From NCBI GenBank assembly GCA_002389385.1, contig DGOK01000052.1, forward strand, positions 1 to 43,874: DNA of 43,874 nucleotides, read 5' to 3'. This document shows positions 33,283-41,976 of the stretch, in pieces. Every line of letters starts with the position of its first letter. The stretch's first letter is position 1. The notes beneath the pieces are model-generated. The model saw nothing but the letters and a program-made list of their open reading frames with translations. It was not told the DNA's origin and did no database searches. The translations under genes were made by a program, and so were the position numbers. Origin of the DNA: Rhodospirillaceae bacterium UBA4468. Lineage in GTDB: Bacteria; Pseudomonadota; Alphaproteobacteria; Rhodospirillales; Casp-alpha2.

Positions 33283-34568
33283 TCTTATCGCTTTACCGCC
33301 TCGCAACATCCATCGGTGCACCGCTTATTTCGATGTACCTCAAAAAACGCCTTAAGCGCGGCAAAGAAGATGCAACGCGCTTCAATGAGCGCTTGGGCCG
33401 CCCCGAGATTGAACGCCCTGAAGGACATTTGATCTGGATGCATGGCGCAAGCGTTGGCGAGTCGTTATCCATGTTGCCTGTTATTGCCGAAATCGTATCT
33501 CGTGCAAATGCTCCGAGCGTCCTTGTCACCACGGGCACCGTGACGTCGGCGAGGTTAATGCGCGAACGGCTACCAGAAGGTGCAATTCATCAGTTCGTGC
33601 CTGTCGATAGCCTGCCTTATGTTTTGAATTTTTTAGATCATTGGAAACCAAATGTCGCGCTTTGGTGGGAATCTGAATTATGGCCTAATTTAATTACCGA
33701 AACGCATCACCAAAACATCCCAATGATTTTGGTAAACGCCCGGATGTCACCCCCTTCATTTAAGCGGTGGCAGCGTTGGAAACGTTTTGCGCAGTTATTA
33801 CTTGGTAGTTTTGATCTTGTCCTCGCTCAGTCAGATACTGATGTGAGCCGGTTTGAAGCTCTTGGGGCGAAGCATGTCGAACGCATGGGAAATATGAAAT
33901 TTGCTGTACCACCACTGCCTTGCGATGAAGGCACGCTTGCTGAAATCCGATCCCGCGCCGGGCTCAGGCCAATGTGGTTGGCTGCAAGCACACACGCTGG
34001 CGAAGAAGAAATCGCATTACATGTGCACCAGCATGTCAGTAAACAAAGCCCACAGCTTTTAACAATCATCGCGCCAAGGCACCCTGACCGTGGTGCAGAA
34101 ATTGCAGAAATGCTCCGAGAAAAGGGTGCCATCGTTTCAGTTCGATCTAACAGTGAACCCATCACACCTGATACAATGATCTACCTGGCTGACACGATGG
34201 GTGAGTTAGGTTTGTTTTTCCGGCTGGCCCCTATCGTGTTCATGGGGAAGTCTCTTGTCCCTGCAGGCGGACAGAATACCATCGAGCCCGCGCGATTAGG
34301 CAGCGCAGTGATTACAGGGCCGCACTACTGGAACTTTGATGAAATCACACAATTGATGGTCGATGCGAGTGGCCTTGAAGTGGTCAACGACGCCGATGGC
34401 CTGGCCCAAGCCGTCGCACGTGACCTCGCCGAACCTGCCGTGGCGCAGGCTCGTGCAGAAGCTGCCCACCGCTTTGCTGAAAAAGAATCTCAAGTGCTCG
34501 AATTGTTTATGGATCGCATCTCGCCGTTATTGGATGCCGCCGAGGAGACGATCCGTGCGCGCCCCTGA
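33279..34568 (+). CDS. waaA: 3-deoxy-D-manno-octulosonic acid transferase (Kdo transferase)
   Basis: The 429-residue GT30 enzyme shows the acceptor-side motif LIWMHGASVGESLSMLPVI with the catalytic glutamate near residue 62, VLVTTGTVTSARLM, FWESELWPN-like LWWESELWPNLI, and the nucleotide-sugar side SLVPAGGQNTIEPARLGSAV. It adds Kdo from CMP-Kdo to lipid IVA on the cytoplasmic face. The start overlaps the DUF374 gene (ATGA), and the stop overlaps the GTG start of lpxK. The N-terminal hydrophobic segment is short. How many Kdo residues it adds cannot be read from sequence. Confidence 0.94.
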   Translation: MILSLYRLATSIGAPLISMYLKKRLKRGKEDATRFNERLGRPEIERPEGHLIWMHGASVGESLSMLPVIAEIVSRANAPSVLVTTGTVTSARLMRERLPEGAIHQFVPVDSLPYVLNFLDHWKPNVALWWESELWPNLITETHHQNIPMILVNARMSPPSFKRWQRWKRFAQLLLGSFDLVLAQSDTDVSRFEALGAKHVERMGNMKFAVPPLPCDEGTLAEIRSRAGLRPMWLAASTHAGEEEIALHVHQHVSKQSPQLLTIIAPRHPDRGAEIAEMLREKGAIVSVRSNSEPITPDTMIYLADTMGELGLFFRLAPIVFMGKSLVPAGGQNTIEPARLGSAVITGPHYWNFDEITQLMVDASGLEVVNDADGLAQAVARDLAEPAVAQARAEAAHRFAEKESQVLELFMDRISPLLDAAEETIRARP

Positions 34569-35520
34569 GTTTTGGCATAACAAAGGAGGTATTCTCTCCT
34601 TTGTGCTCTCACCATTTGGCTGGATCTATAGCGCCATAACATCAATGCGGGCGGCAGCAAAACCCACATGGGCCGCGCCAATTCCTGTTATTTGCATCGG
34701 CAATGTGGTTATGGGTGGTGCAGGTAAGACATTAGTCAGCATCGATCTTGCTGAACGCCTTAAAGCAAAAGGCCAGAACCCTCATATCATCATGCGAGGT
34801 TATGGAGGGGGCATGAATGCGCCCACCAAAGTTGACCTTAACCTCCACAACGCGAACGATGTTGGCGATGAAGCTTTGCTCTTAGCCCGCACAGCACCAA
34901 CCTGGGTGGGCGCCCGGCGCGCCGACGTCGCAAAGCATGCGACCGAAGACGGCGCATCCGTACTCATCATGGATGATGGCTTTCAAAATCCGTCTCTTGC
35001 GAAGGATTTAAGCTTGCTTGTCGTTGATGCCGAATATGGATTTGGTAATGGTCGTGTATGTCCTGCGGGGCCATTACGCGAGCCTATTAAAAACGCTGCA
35101 TCACGCGCACATGCGGTTATTTCGCTTGGGGGCTCATTATCAGAGAATGTGATGAATTTACCTGCATTCGTTGGATACACAGAGCCGACATCAAACGCTA
35201 CGGATATTCATGGGGAAAGGGTCGTCGCTTTTGGTGGTATTGGTCGCCCTGAGAAATTCTTTAATTCGCTTAAGGCTGCTGGTGCAGAACTCACTGAAAC
35301 AATATCATTTCCAGATCATCATCCTTTCTCAGATGCCGAAATTAAAAATGTTCTGGCAAAGGCAAAAACTCAAAACAGCATCGCCATCACCACGGAAAAA
35401 GACTTCGTACGTATTCCCGCCGCCTTAAGGACTGACATTATGTCCTTTCCAGTACGACTGCGTTGGGAGCAGGCAGATGCGTTTGAGGGCTTTATTCTTG
35501 AACGTACAGGCTTAAGCTAG
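34555..35520 (+). CDS. lpxK: Tetraacyldisaccharide 4'-kinase
   Basis: The 321-residue enzyme starts at GTG 34555, with RAPEFWHNKGGILSFVLSPF typical of LpxK N-termini. It has an N-terminal membrane-associated helix, a Walker A loop VVMGGAGKTLVSIDLA near residue 50, RGYGGGMN, DVGDEALLLARTAP, and the catalytic region LIMDDGFQNPSLAKDLSLLV. It phosphorylates the 4'-position of the lipid A disaccharide using ATP. The frame is open further upstream inside waaA to 34363, but those residues are shadow sequence. The gene overlaps waaA by 14 bases and is 4 bases from lpxL. Confidence 0.94.
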   Translation: MRAPEFWHNKGGILSFVLSPFGWIYSAITSMRAAAKPTWAAPIPVICIGNVVMGGAGKTLVSIDLAERLKAKGQNPHIIMRGYGGGMNAPTKVDLNLHNANDVGDEALLLARTAPTWVGARRADVAKHATEDGASVLIMDDGFQNPSLAKDLSLLVVDAEYGFGNGRVCPAGPLREPIKNAASRAHAVISLGGSLSENVMNLPAFVGYTEPTSNATDIHGERVVAFGGIGRPEKFFNSLKAAGAELTETISFPDHHPFSDAEIKNVLAKAKTQNSIAITTEKDFVRIPAALRTDIMSFPVRLRWEQADAFEGFILERTGLS

Positions 35521-35524
35521 TCTG

Positions 35525-36424
35525 ATGCTCCGTCCTGCAACACCATTTGAGACCTATGCACGCCATCCACTCGAAGCGATTGGTGCAACTTTCGTATGGA
35601 GTATTTTTCGTGTTCTTCCACTGAACTGGGCGTCAGCATTGGGGGGATGGCTCGCTCGGTCTATTGGCCCCAAGCTTAGATTAAATCGGCGCGCCGACCG
35701 CAATATCCGCCGCGCCTTTCTGGGCATACAAGATGATGCTGTTAATAAAATCATCCATGGCATGTGGGATAACCTTGGCCGCACTGTTGCCGAGTTTCCG
35801 CATCTCTCATCGTTCAAGTTCGATGGCGACAATCCCCGCATCCACATTAATGGGCACGCGCATCTCATGTCTTTTCGAGATGATGACAAGCCTGGGTTTT
35901 TCGTCAGCGCGCACATCGGCAATTGGGAGCTGGCACCCCTGACCGCTTTTGCACACGATGTGCCGTCCGTGTTTGTGTACCGGGAAGCCAACAATCGCTT
36001 GGTTGAGAAGCTCTATATGCGCGGCCGCAGTCTCTATAAGAATATGATGATCCCCAAAGGTGGTGAAGGGGCGAAGCAAACGATCAAAGCCCTAAAAGAT
36101 GGCAAACATATCGGCGTCATGATCGATCAGAAAATGAATGATGGCATACCCGTGCCGTTTTTTGGTATTGAGGCCATGACCGCCCCCGCCGTTGCGCAAA
36201 TGGCACTTCGCTTTAATTGTCCCATTCTCCCAGCACGGGTTATCCGTGAACAAGGTGCGAGATTCCGTGTAGATATTTCAGAACCAATCTATGCCAAGGA
36301 TACTGGCAACAAGATCGATGATACCAAACAATTTATGACTGAAATAAATACTATTGTTGAAGGATGGGTACGCGAGCACCCTGACCAATGGTTATGGCTT
36401 CATAACCGCTGGCCGGATGCTTAA
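35525..36424 (+). CDS. lpxL: Lipid A late acyltransferase, LpxL/HtrB type
   Basis: The 299-residue membrane enzyme has an N-terminal hydrophobic region (EAIGATFVWSIFRVLPLNWA), the catalytic HX4E motif in FFVSAHIGNWELAPLT near residue 130, VYREANNRLVEKLY, and GVMIDQKMNDGIPVPFFG. It adds a secondary acyl chain to Kdo2-lipid IVA from acyl-ACP. LpxL and LpxM types are not separable here, so the symbol is a best guess. It is the last gene of the lipid A run, 4 bases after lpxK, and its end overlaps the converging M23 peptidase gene by 4 bases. Confidence 0.88.
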   Translation: MLRPATPFETYARHPLEAIGATFVWSIFRVLPLNWASALGGWLARSIGPKLRLNRRADRNIRRAFLGIQDDAVNKIIHGMWDNLGRTVAEFPHLSSFKFDGDNPRIHINGHAHLMSFRDDDKPGFFVSAHIGNWELAPLTAFAHDVPSVFVYREANNRLVEKLYMRGRSLYKNMMIPKGGEGAKQTIKALKDGKHIGVMIDQKMNDGIPVPFFGIEAMTAPAVAQMALRFNCPILPARVIREQGARFRVDISEPIYAKDTGNKIDDTKQFMTEINTIVEGWVREHPDQWLWLHNRWPDA

Positions 36425-37230
36425 CGCGGCATTTCACCTAACAGCACTTCTGGATCGATCGGCGTCGCATTATGGGTTACGCCAAAATGTAGATGTGGTC
36501 CCGTAGCACGGCCCGTCGCACCGACTGCGCCAATCACATCTCCCGCGGCGACGTACGCATCTTTGGTAACTTTTGCATCACTCAAGTGAATGTATACAGA
36601 TCGCAAACCTAGTCCGTGATCGATAAGCACCGTTTTGCCATTAAAAAACATACCTGAATGAACAAATGCCACGCGTCCTGCAGCAATAGCACGAACTGGC
36701 GACCCCGTTGGTGCCGCGACATCAGTGCCATAATGTGGACGCCGGGGCTTTCCATTCAAAACACGCTGCGAACCATAAACACCAGATAACCGGCCGATTA
36801 CTGGCCAGCCAAAGCCGCTCAGATAATGTGGCGTGGAATCACTTGCGCGCTTCGCATCTGTTATCTGTGCTTTTTCTTTTGCAATGCGCGCAATAGCCTT
36901 GGGGTCTGGTGTCACTTTCTTTCCAGGCAGGCCATTGATGCGCTCAATTTTAAAGTCACGGTCGACAACATTAATTTCGCGCCGGACGATCTCGTTCCTC
37001 AAAGCAACTTCAAGATTTTTTATGCCTGCTGAGTCACGGCCAAAACCAATCAAAAAATGCCCTTCTTTAGACACAAGAACAGACTTTTTGTCCAAGGTGA
37101 CGCGCGCCTGAGCATCGGTCTTGCCGAACATCAATCCGCCTTCAACCGCATGACCATCAAGAGACAATGGCACATTGGCATCTGCGCCAAACGACCACAG
37201 ACATATTACGAGGGCAATCAAGCGTATCAA
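36421..37230 (-). CDS. Exported M23/LytM-type peptidoglycan endopeptidase
   Basis: The 269-residue protein has a signal peptide (MIRLIALVICLWSFGADA) and a beta-rich N-terminal region. The C-terminal LytM domain has GSQRVLNGKPRRPHYGTDVA with zinc ligands His and Asp (HxxxD), VLIDHGLGLRSVYIHL, and GPHLHFGV with the HxH ligands near residue 250. All expected zinc ligands are present, so it is probably an active cell-wall endopeptidase rather than an EnvC-like activator. It overlaps xseA by 4 bases (ATGA), so it is translated from the same message, although the functions are unrelated. Confidence 0.9.
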   Translation of the reverse strand: MIRLIALVICLWSFGADANVPLSLDGHAVEGGLMFGKTDAQARVTLDKKSVLVSKEGHFLIGFGRDSAGIKNLEVALRNEIVRREINVVDRDFKIERINGLPGKKVTPDPKAIARIAKEKAQITDAKRASDSTPHYLSGFGWPVIGRLSGVYGSQRVLNGKPRRPHYGTDVAAPTGSPVRAIAAGRVAFVHSGMFFNGKTVLIDHGLGLRSVYIHLSDAKVTKDAYVAAGDVIGAVGATGRATGPHLHFGVTHNATPIDPEVLLGEMPR

Positions 37231-38651
37231 ATGAGTGTTCCTTGTGGATCGTCCCCACCTTTAGGCGGTGATGGTTTACGTTTTGGGCGAGGTGCGATCT
37301 TTCCACCAATAATCCGGGCGGCTTCGCTGCCGTCTTTCAAGCGGATATTTACATCATCACCAGACTTCAAATTTTTAACCGATGTCAGAGGCTCGCCTGA
37401 TGCACTTGTTATCAAGGCAAAGCCTCGGTCCAGCACCCGCTCATATGAAAAACTCTCAAGAAGCTGGCTTACGTGGGCCAGCGATTTTTTCCGGTGCGCT
37501 AATTGAACCGTAACTGCGCGTGTTAAGTCTTCCGTCTCGCCTTTTAGACGCCGCCTCGCTTGTACGATCAATTGATTCGGCTTTGGAATACGTGTGGGGA
37601 TTCGAGCACGGCGCTGACGGACACCGGCCCAAAGACCGTTCGAAAGCCGCTCAGTCCAGTCGTCCAGGCGCTGTGACGCATCTTCAATAACCCGACGGAG
37701 ATTAGGCAACCCGCGGGATAAGCCTTCAACCTCACGCCGTGCAGCTTCTGTGTGTCGCCGAACGGCACGGATCATACGACCTTCACAATCTGCAACCTGC
37801 GCCATAACGTCATAACGCACCGGCACGGCCATTTCTGCAGCAGCCGTCGGCGTTGGCGCACGCTGGTCCGACGCCAAATCGATCAACGTCCAATCCGTCT
37901 CGTGGCCAACAGCGGAAATTAATGGAATGAAACTCTCAGCTGCAGCTCGAACCACAGCCTCTTCATTGAAAGCCCACAAATCCTCGAGTGAGCCGCCGCC
38001 GCGCGCAACAATCAAAAGATCCGGGCGGGGCACATTGCCACCCTCTTCCATCGCATTAAACCCACGAATAGCCGATGCAATTTGATCTGCTGCCCCATCA
38101 CCCTGAACCAGAACCGGCCAAACCAAAACATGACGTGGGAATCGATCATTAAGACGATGCAAGATGTCACGAATAACGGCACCCGTTGGCGATGTGACAA
38201 CGCCGATGACATCAGGCAGATAAGGAAGGAGTTGCTTTCGGGACTCGTCGAATAATCCTTCGGCTGATAATGCACGCTTTCTGTCTTCGAGGAGCTTGAG
38301 AAGTGCGCCCTCTCCCGCCAACTCCATTGTTTCAACGACAAGTTGGTATTTCGATCGCCCGGGGTAGGTCGTTATCCGACCTGTGGCAATCACCTCCATA
38401 CCGTCTTGAGGCTGCATACCAAGGCGTGCAGCGGTGCCACGCCAACAAACGCCATCCATCAACGCGCCGTCGTCTTTCATCGCGAAATATAAGTGCCCCG
38501 AAGCAGCGCGCTTAAAGCCGGAAATCTCACCTCTGATACGGACACGCTGAAAGGCACCTTCGACCGTCGATTTGACGAGGCCTGAAACTTCCGTCACGGA
38601 AAAGACCGGGACATTGTCAACGTTCATGTCGATAGGAGTATCATCATTCAT
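37227..38651 (-). CDS. xseA: Exodeoxyribonuclease VII large subunit
   Basis: The 474-residue subunit has the N-terminal OB-fold (VFSVTEVSGLVKSTVEGAF, RGEISGFKRAASGHLYFAMK), the catalytic domain with GVVTSPTGAVIRDILHRL, LIVARGGGSLEDLWAFNEE and ISAVGHETDWTLIDLASD, followed by a long coiled-coil and a C-terminal strand region. With small subunits XseB it cuts single-stranded DNA from both ends. xseB is not in the window. The gene is divergent from purD across 93 bases and overlaps the M23 peptidase gene. The proline-lysine-rich tail (RPKRKPSPPKGGD) is a variable extension. Confidence 0.95.
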   Translation of the reverse strand: MNDDTPIDMNVDNVPVFSVTEVSGLVKSTVEGAFQRVRIRGEISGFKRAASGHLYFAMKDDGALMDGVCWRGTAARLGMQPQDGMEVIATGRITTYPGRSKYQLVVETMELAGEGALLKLLEDRKRALSAEGLFDESRKQLLPYLPDVIGVVTSPTGAVIRDILHRLNDRFPRHVLVWPVLVQGDGAADQIASAIRGFNAMEEGGNVPRPDLLIVARGGGSLEDLWAFNEEAVVRAAAESFIPLISAVGHETDWTLIDLASDQRAPTPTAAAEMAVPVRYDVMAQVADCEGRMIRAVRRHTEAARREVEGLSRGLPNLRRVIEDASQRLDDWTERLSNGLWAGVRQRRARIPTRIPKPNQLIVQARRRLKGETEDLTRAVTVQLAHRKKSLAHVSQLLESFSYERVLDRGFALITSASGEPLTSVKNLKSGDDVNIRLKDGSEAARIIGGKIAPRPKRKPSPPKGGDDPQGTLI

Positions 38652-38744
38652 GACTAGACTGTATGTCTTAACATTGAGGCGATGACAACCGCCGAGATTC
38701 CGTGCACAAACTACCTATGATCTGCGTTTGAAGGAGTGAGATAG

Positions 38745-40019
38745 ATGAAAGTTTTATTAGTCGGTGGTGGCGGTCGCGAACATGCGTTGGCCTGGGCTAT
38801 ATCGAAGTCTCCTAAACTCACCAAATTATATGCGGCACCAGGCAATGCTGGCATCGCCAATTGCGCTGAATGCATTGACGTTTCTGCAGAAGATATTCCA
38901 GCCATTTGCAAGGCTGTTAAAGAACTCGGGATCGAATTCGTCATCGTTGGCCCAGAAGCGCCTTTGGTCGACGGCCTGGCAGATCGTGTCGAAGCCATGG
39001 GCATTCCAGTGTTTGGTCCCTCTATGGCAGCGGCAGAGCTTGAAGGTTCTAAAGGCATGATGAAGGACCTGCTCGCAAAATACAACATTCCCACCGCTGA
39101 CTATCAGCGCTTTGATGAACCGGATGCTGCCAAAGAATATATCCGCATTAAGAACCACCCTGTTGTTGTTAAGGCAGATGGCTTGGCCGCAGGTAAAGGC
39201 GTGATCTTGAGCCATACCTTGAACGAGGCCTACGCTGCCGTTGATCAAATCATGATAGAAGAAGCATTTGGTAACGCTGGCCAAGAGATCGTTATTGAAG
39301 AGTTCCTGATTGGTGAAGAAGCCAGTTTCTTTGCCCTTTGCGATGGCATTCGTGCAATTCCAATGGCCGGAGCGCAAGATCACAAACAAGTTCACGATGG
39401 AGATCACGGACCTAATACAGGCGGTATGGGGGCCTATACACCAGCGCCCGTCTTGGATGATGCCATACAAAAACGCATCATGGACGAGGTTATCAACCCG
39501 ACTGTCGAAGCCATGGCAAAAGAGGGCAAACCCTATAAGGGCGTACTGTTTGCCGGTCTTATGATTGGCGAAGAAGGCCCAAAGGTCATCGAGTTCAATT
39601 GCCGCTTTGGTGATCCTGAATGCCAGCCAATTATGGCGCGCCTTAAGTCAGATGCTTTGGAGATGCTATTGGCATCAGCGCAAGGTAATCTCGATAAGTT
39701 AAAATTAAAATGGGATCCACGTGCCGCAATGACTGTTGTTCTCGCTGCTGAAGGTTATCCCGGGCGCAATGCAAAAGGCACACCAATTAATGGTGTCGAG
39801 GATGCTGATGCGATTGAGGACGTCATGGTTTTCCATGCAGGCACGGCATTGGATGACAACGGGCAACTGGTCTCCAACGGTGGGCGTGTTCTCGGTGTTA
39901 CAGCCCTTGGAGATACCGTCGAAGATGCACAAAAACTAGCGTATAAAGCCGTAGATACCATCGATTGGCCCAAGGGCTTTTGCCGCCGTGACATTGGATG
40001 GCGCGCCATCGGTCGATAA
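38745..40019 (+). CDS. purD: Phosphoribosylamine-glycine ligase
   Basis: The 424-residue ATP-grasp enzyme starts MKVLLVGGGGREHALAWAIS and shows VIVGPEAPLVDGLADRVEA, GSKGMMKDLLAKYNIPTA, VVKADGLAAGKGVI near residue 145, the HDGDHGPNTGGMGAYTPAP motif and FNCRFGDPECQPIM. It joins phosphoribosylamine and glycine in the second step of purine synthesis. GGAGTGAG a few bases before the ATG is a good ribosome-binding site. It is divergent from xseA, an adjacency found in other alphaproteobacteria. It is complete, and DUF1244 follows after 68 bases. Confidence 0.97.
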   Translation: MKVLLVGGGGREHALAWAISKSPKLTKLYAAPGNAGIANCAECIDVSAEDIPAICKAVKELGIEFVIVGPEAPLVDGLADRVEAMGIPVFGPSMAAAELEGSKGMMKDLLAKYNIPTADYQRFDEPDAAKEYIRIKNHPVVVKADGLAAGKGVILSHTLNEAYAAVDQIMIEEAFGNAGQEIVIEEFLIGEEASFFALCDGIRAIPMAGAQDHKQVHDGDHGPNTGGMGAYTPAPVLDDAIQKRIMDEVINPTVEAMAKEGKPYKGVLFAGLMIGEEGPKVIEFNCRFGDPECQPIMARLKSDALEMLLASAQGNLDKLKLKWDPRAAMTVVLAAEGYPGRNAKGTPINGVEDADAIEDVMVFHAGTALDDNGQLVSNGGRVLGVTALGDTVEDAQKLAYKAVDTIDWPKGFCRRDIGWRAIGR

Positions 40020-40087
40020 TCGAGTAGCGAACAGATACCTGACTGACTATATCCATAAGCAAACAACCATAATGCGAGGAAATATTC

Positions 40088-40405
40088 ATGGATGAGAAAA
40101 TACTAATCGAAATTCAAGCGGACGCGTTCCGTGGGCTTGTGAAGCACCTGCAAAAGCGAACTGATACCCAAAATATCGATATTATGAATACTGCCGGATT
40201 CTGCCGAAACTGCTTGGCCAAATGGCTCGTCGCCGCTGCTGAAGCGCGCGGGGAAGAGCTTTCTAATGATGAAGCACGTGAGATAGTTTATGGGATGCCA
40301 TACGGTGAGTTCAAAGAAAAGCATCAGAAGCCTGCTTCTGATGAGCAGAAAGCCAAGTTCGACGCCACACGCTCCCTCCATGCCGATATCTCTGGCCATA
40401 ACTAA
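40088..40405 (+). CDS. DUF1244 family protein
   Basis: The 105-residue protein matches the DUF1244 pattern: AFRGLVKHLQKRTDTQNIDI, then NTAGFCRNCLAKWLVAAAEA with two cysteines three residues apart, and YGMPYGEFKEKHQKPASDEQ. Structures of this family show a small all-helical homodimer, and its function is unknown. The protein is soluble and acidic. A GAGGAA lies a few bases before the ATG. The DUF6352 gene begins 2 bases after the stop, so both are made together; this pairing may hint at a shared role. Confidence 0.85.
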   Translation: MDEKILIEIQADAFRGLVKHLQKRTDTQNIDIMNTAGFCRNCLAKWLVAAAEARGEELSNDEAREIVYGMPYGEFKEKHQKPASDEQKAKFDATRSLHADISGHN

Positions 40406-40407
40406 GC

Positions 40408-41454
40408 ATGGATAATCTACCACCACCGATGGCGGCCCGGCGACCTGACTTCTGGCAAAACTCTGGCTTTGGGTTGCTGGCTCGTGACCCCCAGGGGCAC
40501 CTGACAATCACGGACGATTTCTTACGTGCATACTTGGCGCGGCCTGAAATCGCGCCAGTCGAAGAGTCATGCGCAAAAGAGCGCGCGCTCCATGCGTCTT
40601 TATTAGCAGAGCCCAAACGCGCCGTAAGCGCCGATGATATCGCTGTGCTTGAAGACCCTGATGGGCGAGAGAATTACGAAGTGTTGATCGACTTTCGTGA
40701 CCGCCTGATTGCAGCAGACACCATCGAAGGCTGTTACTTAAATGTATTCCGAGAAGGTGATGTCCGGATTGCCCCCATCTTTCTAGATCAGATGACACAA
40801 GTTATCATGCGTGCCGTCATTGATGGTACTGACGATCCATTTCATGCCCGTGCAGCTGAGTTGTTTTTCCGCGAACAAACTGTGACCGTGCATGAAGGCG
40901 CTATTTTGTCTGGCGATTTCGAAACTGTGGAAATGCTCGCGAGCACGGGTGGTATGGGCGCAATTGGTGAGCTTTTGGTTGAAGGCGGCATCAAGCCGCG
41001 CCAGGTAGACCTGGATGTGATGCAAACCGAGAATGCCCATAAATATTGGCAGCGTGATGAGCGTCACGACATGGTCATCGACCTTAGCTTTACGCGTCCA
41101 GGCTTGGATGCGTTGGCCCGAGTGATGGAGGGATGGGTTCTGCATTTTACTGGTGCAGAAGTCTCAATCCAGCCTGTGCAAAAAATTACGGATGAAAAAT
41201 GGGTGTGGCATATCGGTCTGGATGTTGAATCCAGTGCGATCCTGAACGATCTATATAACGACAAAGACGTGGATGAGGATCAGCTCGAAAGATTGCTGAC
41301 CTTATTTCGTATGGACTTTAAAGATCCAAGCTTGATGCAGCCTGATATTGTGGGACGCCCTGTCTATCTAGGTCTTGCGATGAATGAAAAAAAGCGCCTG
41401 CGTATGAAGCCGCAGAACTTGCTCGTCAGCTTACCACTCGCAGCAGAGGCTTAA
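40408..41454 (+). CDS. DUF6352 family protein
   Basis: The 348-residue soluble protein opens RRPDFWQNSGFGLLARDPQG and includes LTITDDFLRAYLARPEIAPV, VLIDFRDRLIAADTIEGCYL, ELFFREQTVTVHEGAIL and HKYWQRDERHDMVIDLSF, then a C-terminal alpha/beta part ending RPVYLGLAMNEKKRLRMKPQ. This agrees with what I recall as DUF6352, of unknown function. It has no signal peptide, membrane segment or nucleotide-binding loop. It follows DUF1244 by 2 bases and converges with tadA, overlapping its end by 4 bases. Confidence 0.65.
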   Translation: MDNLPPPMAARRPDFWQNSGFGLLARDPQGHLTITDDFLRAYLARPEIAPVEESCAKERALHASLLAEPKRAVSADDIAVLEDPDGRENYEVLIDFRDRLIAADTIEGCYLNVFREGDVRIAPIFLDQMTQVIMRAVIDGTDDPFHARAAELFFREQTVTVHEGAILSGDFETVEMLASTGGMGAIGELLVEGGIKPRQVDLDVMQTENAHKYWQRDERHDMVIDLSFTRPGLDALARVMEGWVLHFTGAEVSIQPVQKITDEKWVWHIGLDVESSAILNDLYNDKDVDEDQLERLLTLFRMDFKDPSLMQPDIVGRPVYLGLAMNEKKRLRMKPQNLLVSLPLAAEA

Positions 41455-41906
41455 CGCCGCGCCTTAAAGAACTGCTTTAGCATTTGTGCCGCGTAACTTT
41501 CCATCACACCGCCAACCACCTCAGGGGCGTGATGGCAGGTTGTGTGTGAGAAGACACGTGCTCCGTGCTCAACACCTCCACCTTTAGGATCATATGCTGC
41601 GAAGACTAAACGGCGTACGCGGGCCAGTGAAATTGCCTGAGCGCACATCGCACAAGGTTCAAGGGTCACATATAAATCACAATCTATAAGCCTTGGAGAC
41701 TGTAGGTTTGCAGCGGCTTCGCGTATTGCCAATACTTCTGCGTGTGCAGTTGGATCATTAAGTTCCTCGATACGGTTTCCTGTCGACGCAAGCGCACGAC
41801 CATCCGGTCCGACGATAACTGCACCAACAGGAACCTCTCCCCGTGTAGCTGCTTGGCGCGCCTCATCTAAGGCTAAAACCATCATTTCCATATCGCGTTT
41901 ACTCAT
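41451..41906 (-). CDS. tadA: tRNA-specific adenosine deaminase TadA
   Basis: The 151-residue zinc deaminase has the catalytic HAEVLAIREAA with the proton-shuttling glutamate, and the zinc ligands in TLEPCAMCAQAISLARVRRL. VPVGAVIVGPDGRALASTGN lies near residue 21. It converts adenosine-34 of tRNA-Arg(ACG) to inosine, an essential step in most bacteria. The genes on both sides run on the opposite strand. The adjacency tadA, pseudouridine synthase, rsmD is common in alphaproteobacteria. A guanine deaminase is less likely given the A34-type core. Confidence 0.94.
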   Translation of the reverse strand: MSKRDMEMMVLALDEARQAATRGEVPVGAVIVGPDGRALASTGNRIEELNDPTAHAEVLAIREAAANLQSPRLIDCDLYVTLEPCAMCAQAISLARVRRLVFAAYDPKGGGVEHGARVFSHTTCHHAPEVVGGVMESYAAQMLKQFFKARR

Positions 41907-41976
41907 GCCGTATTGGTGCCGCTCAAACCGGCAATGGTCAAGGTTGCTTGACTTTTTAGAGTCTGGGCTTCACCAC

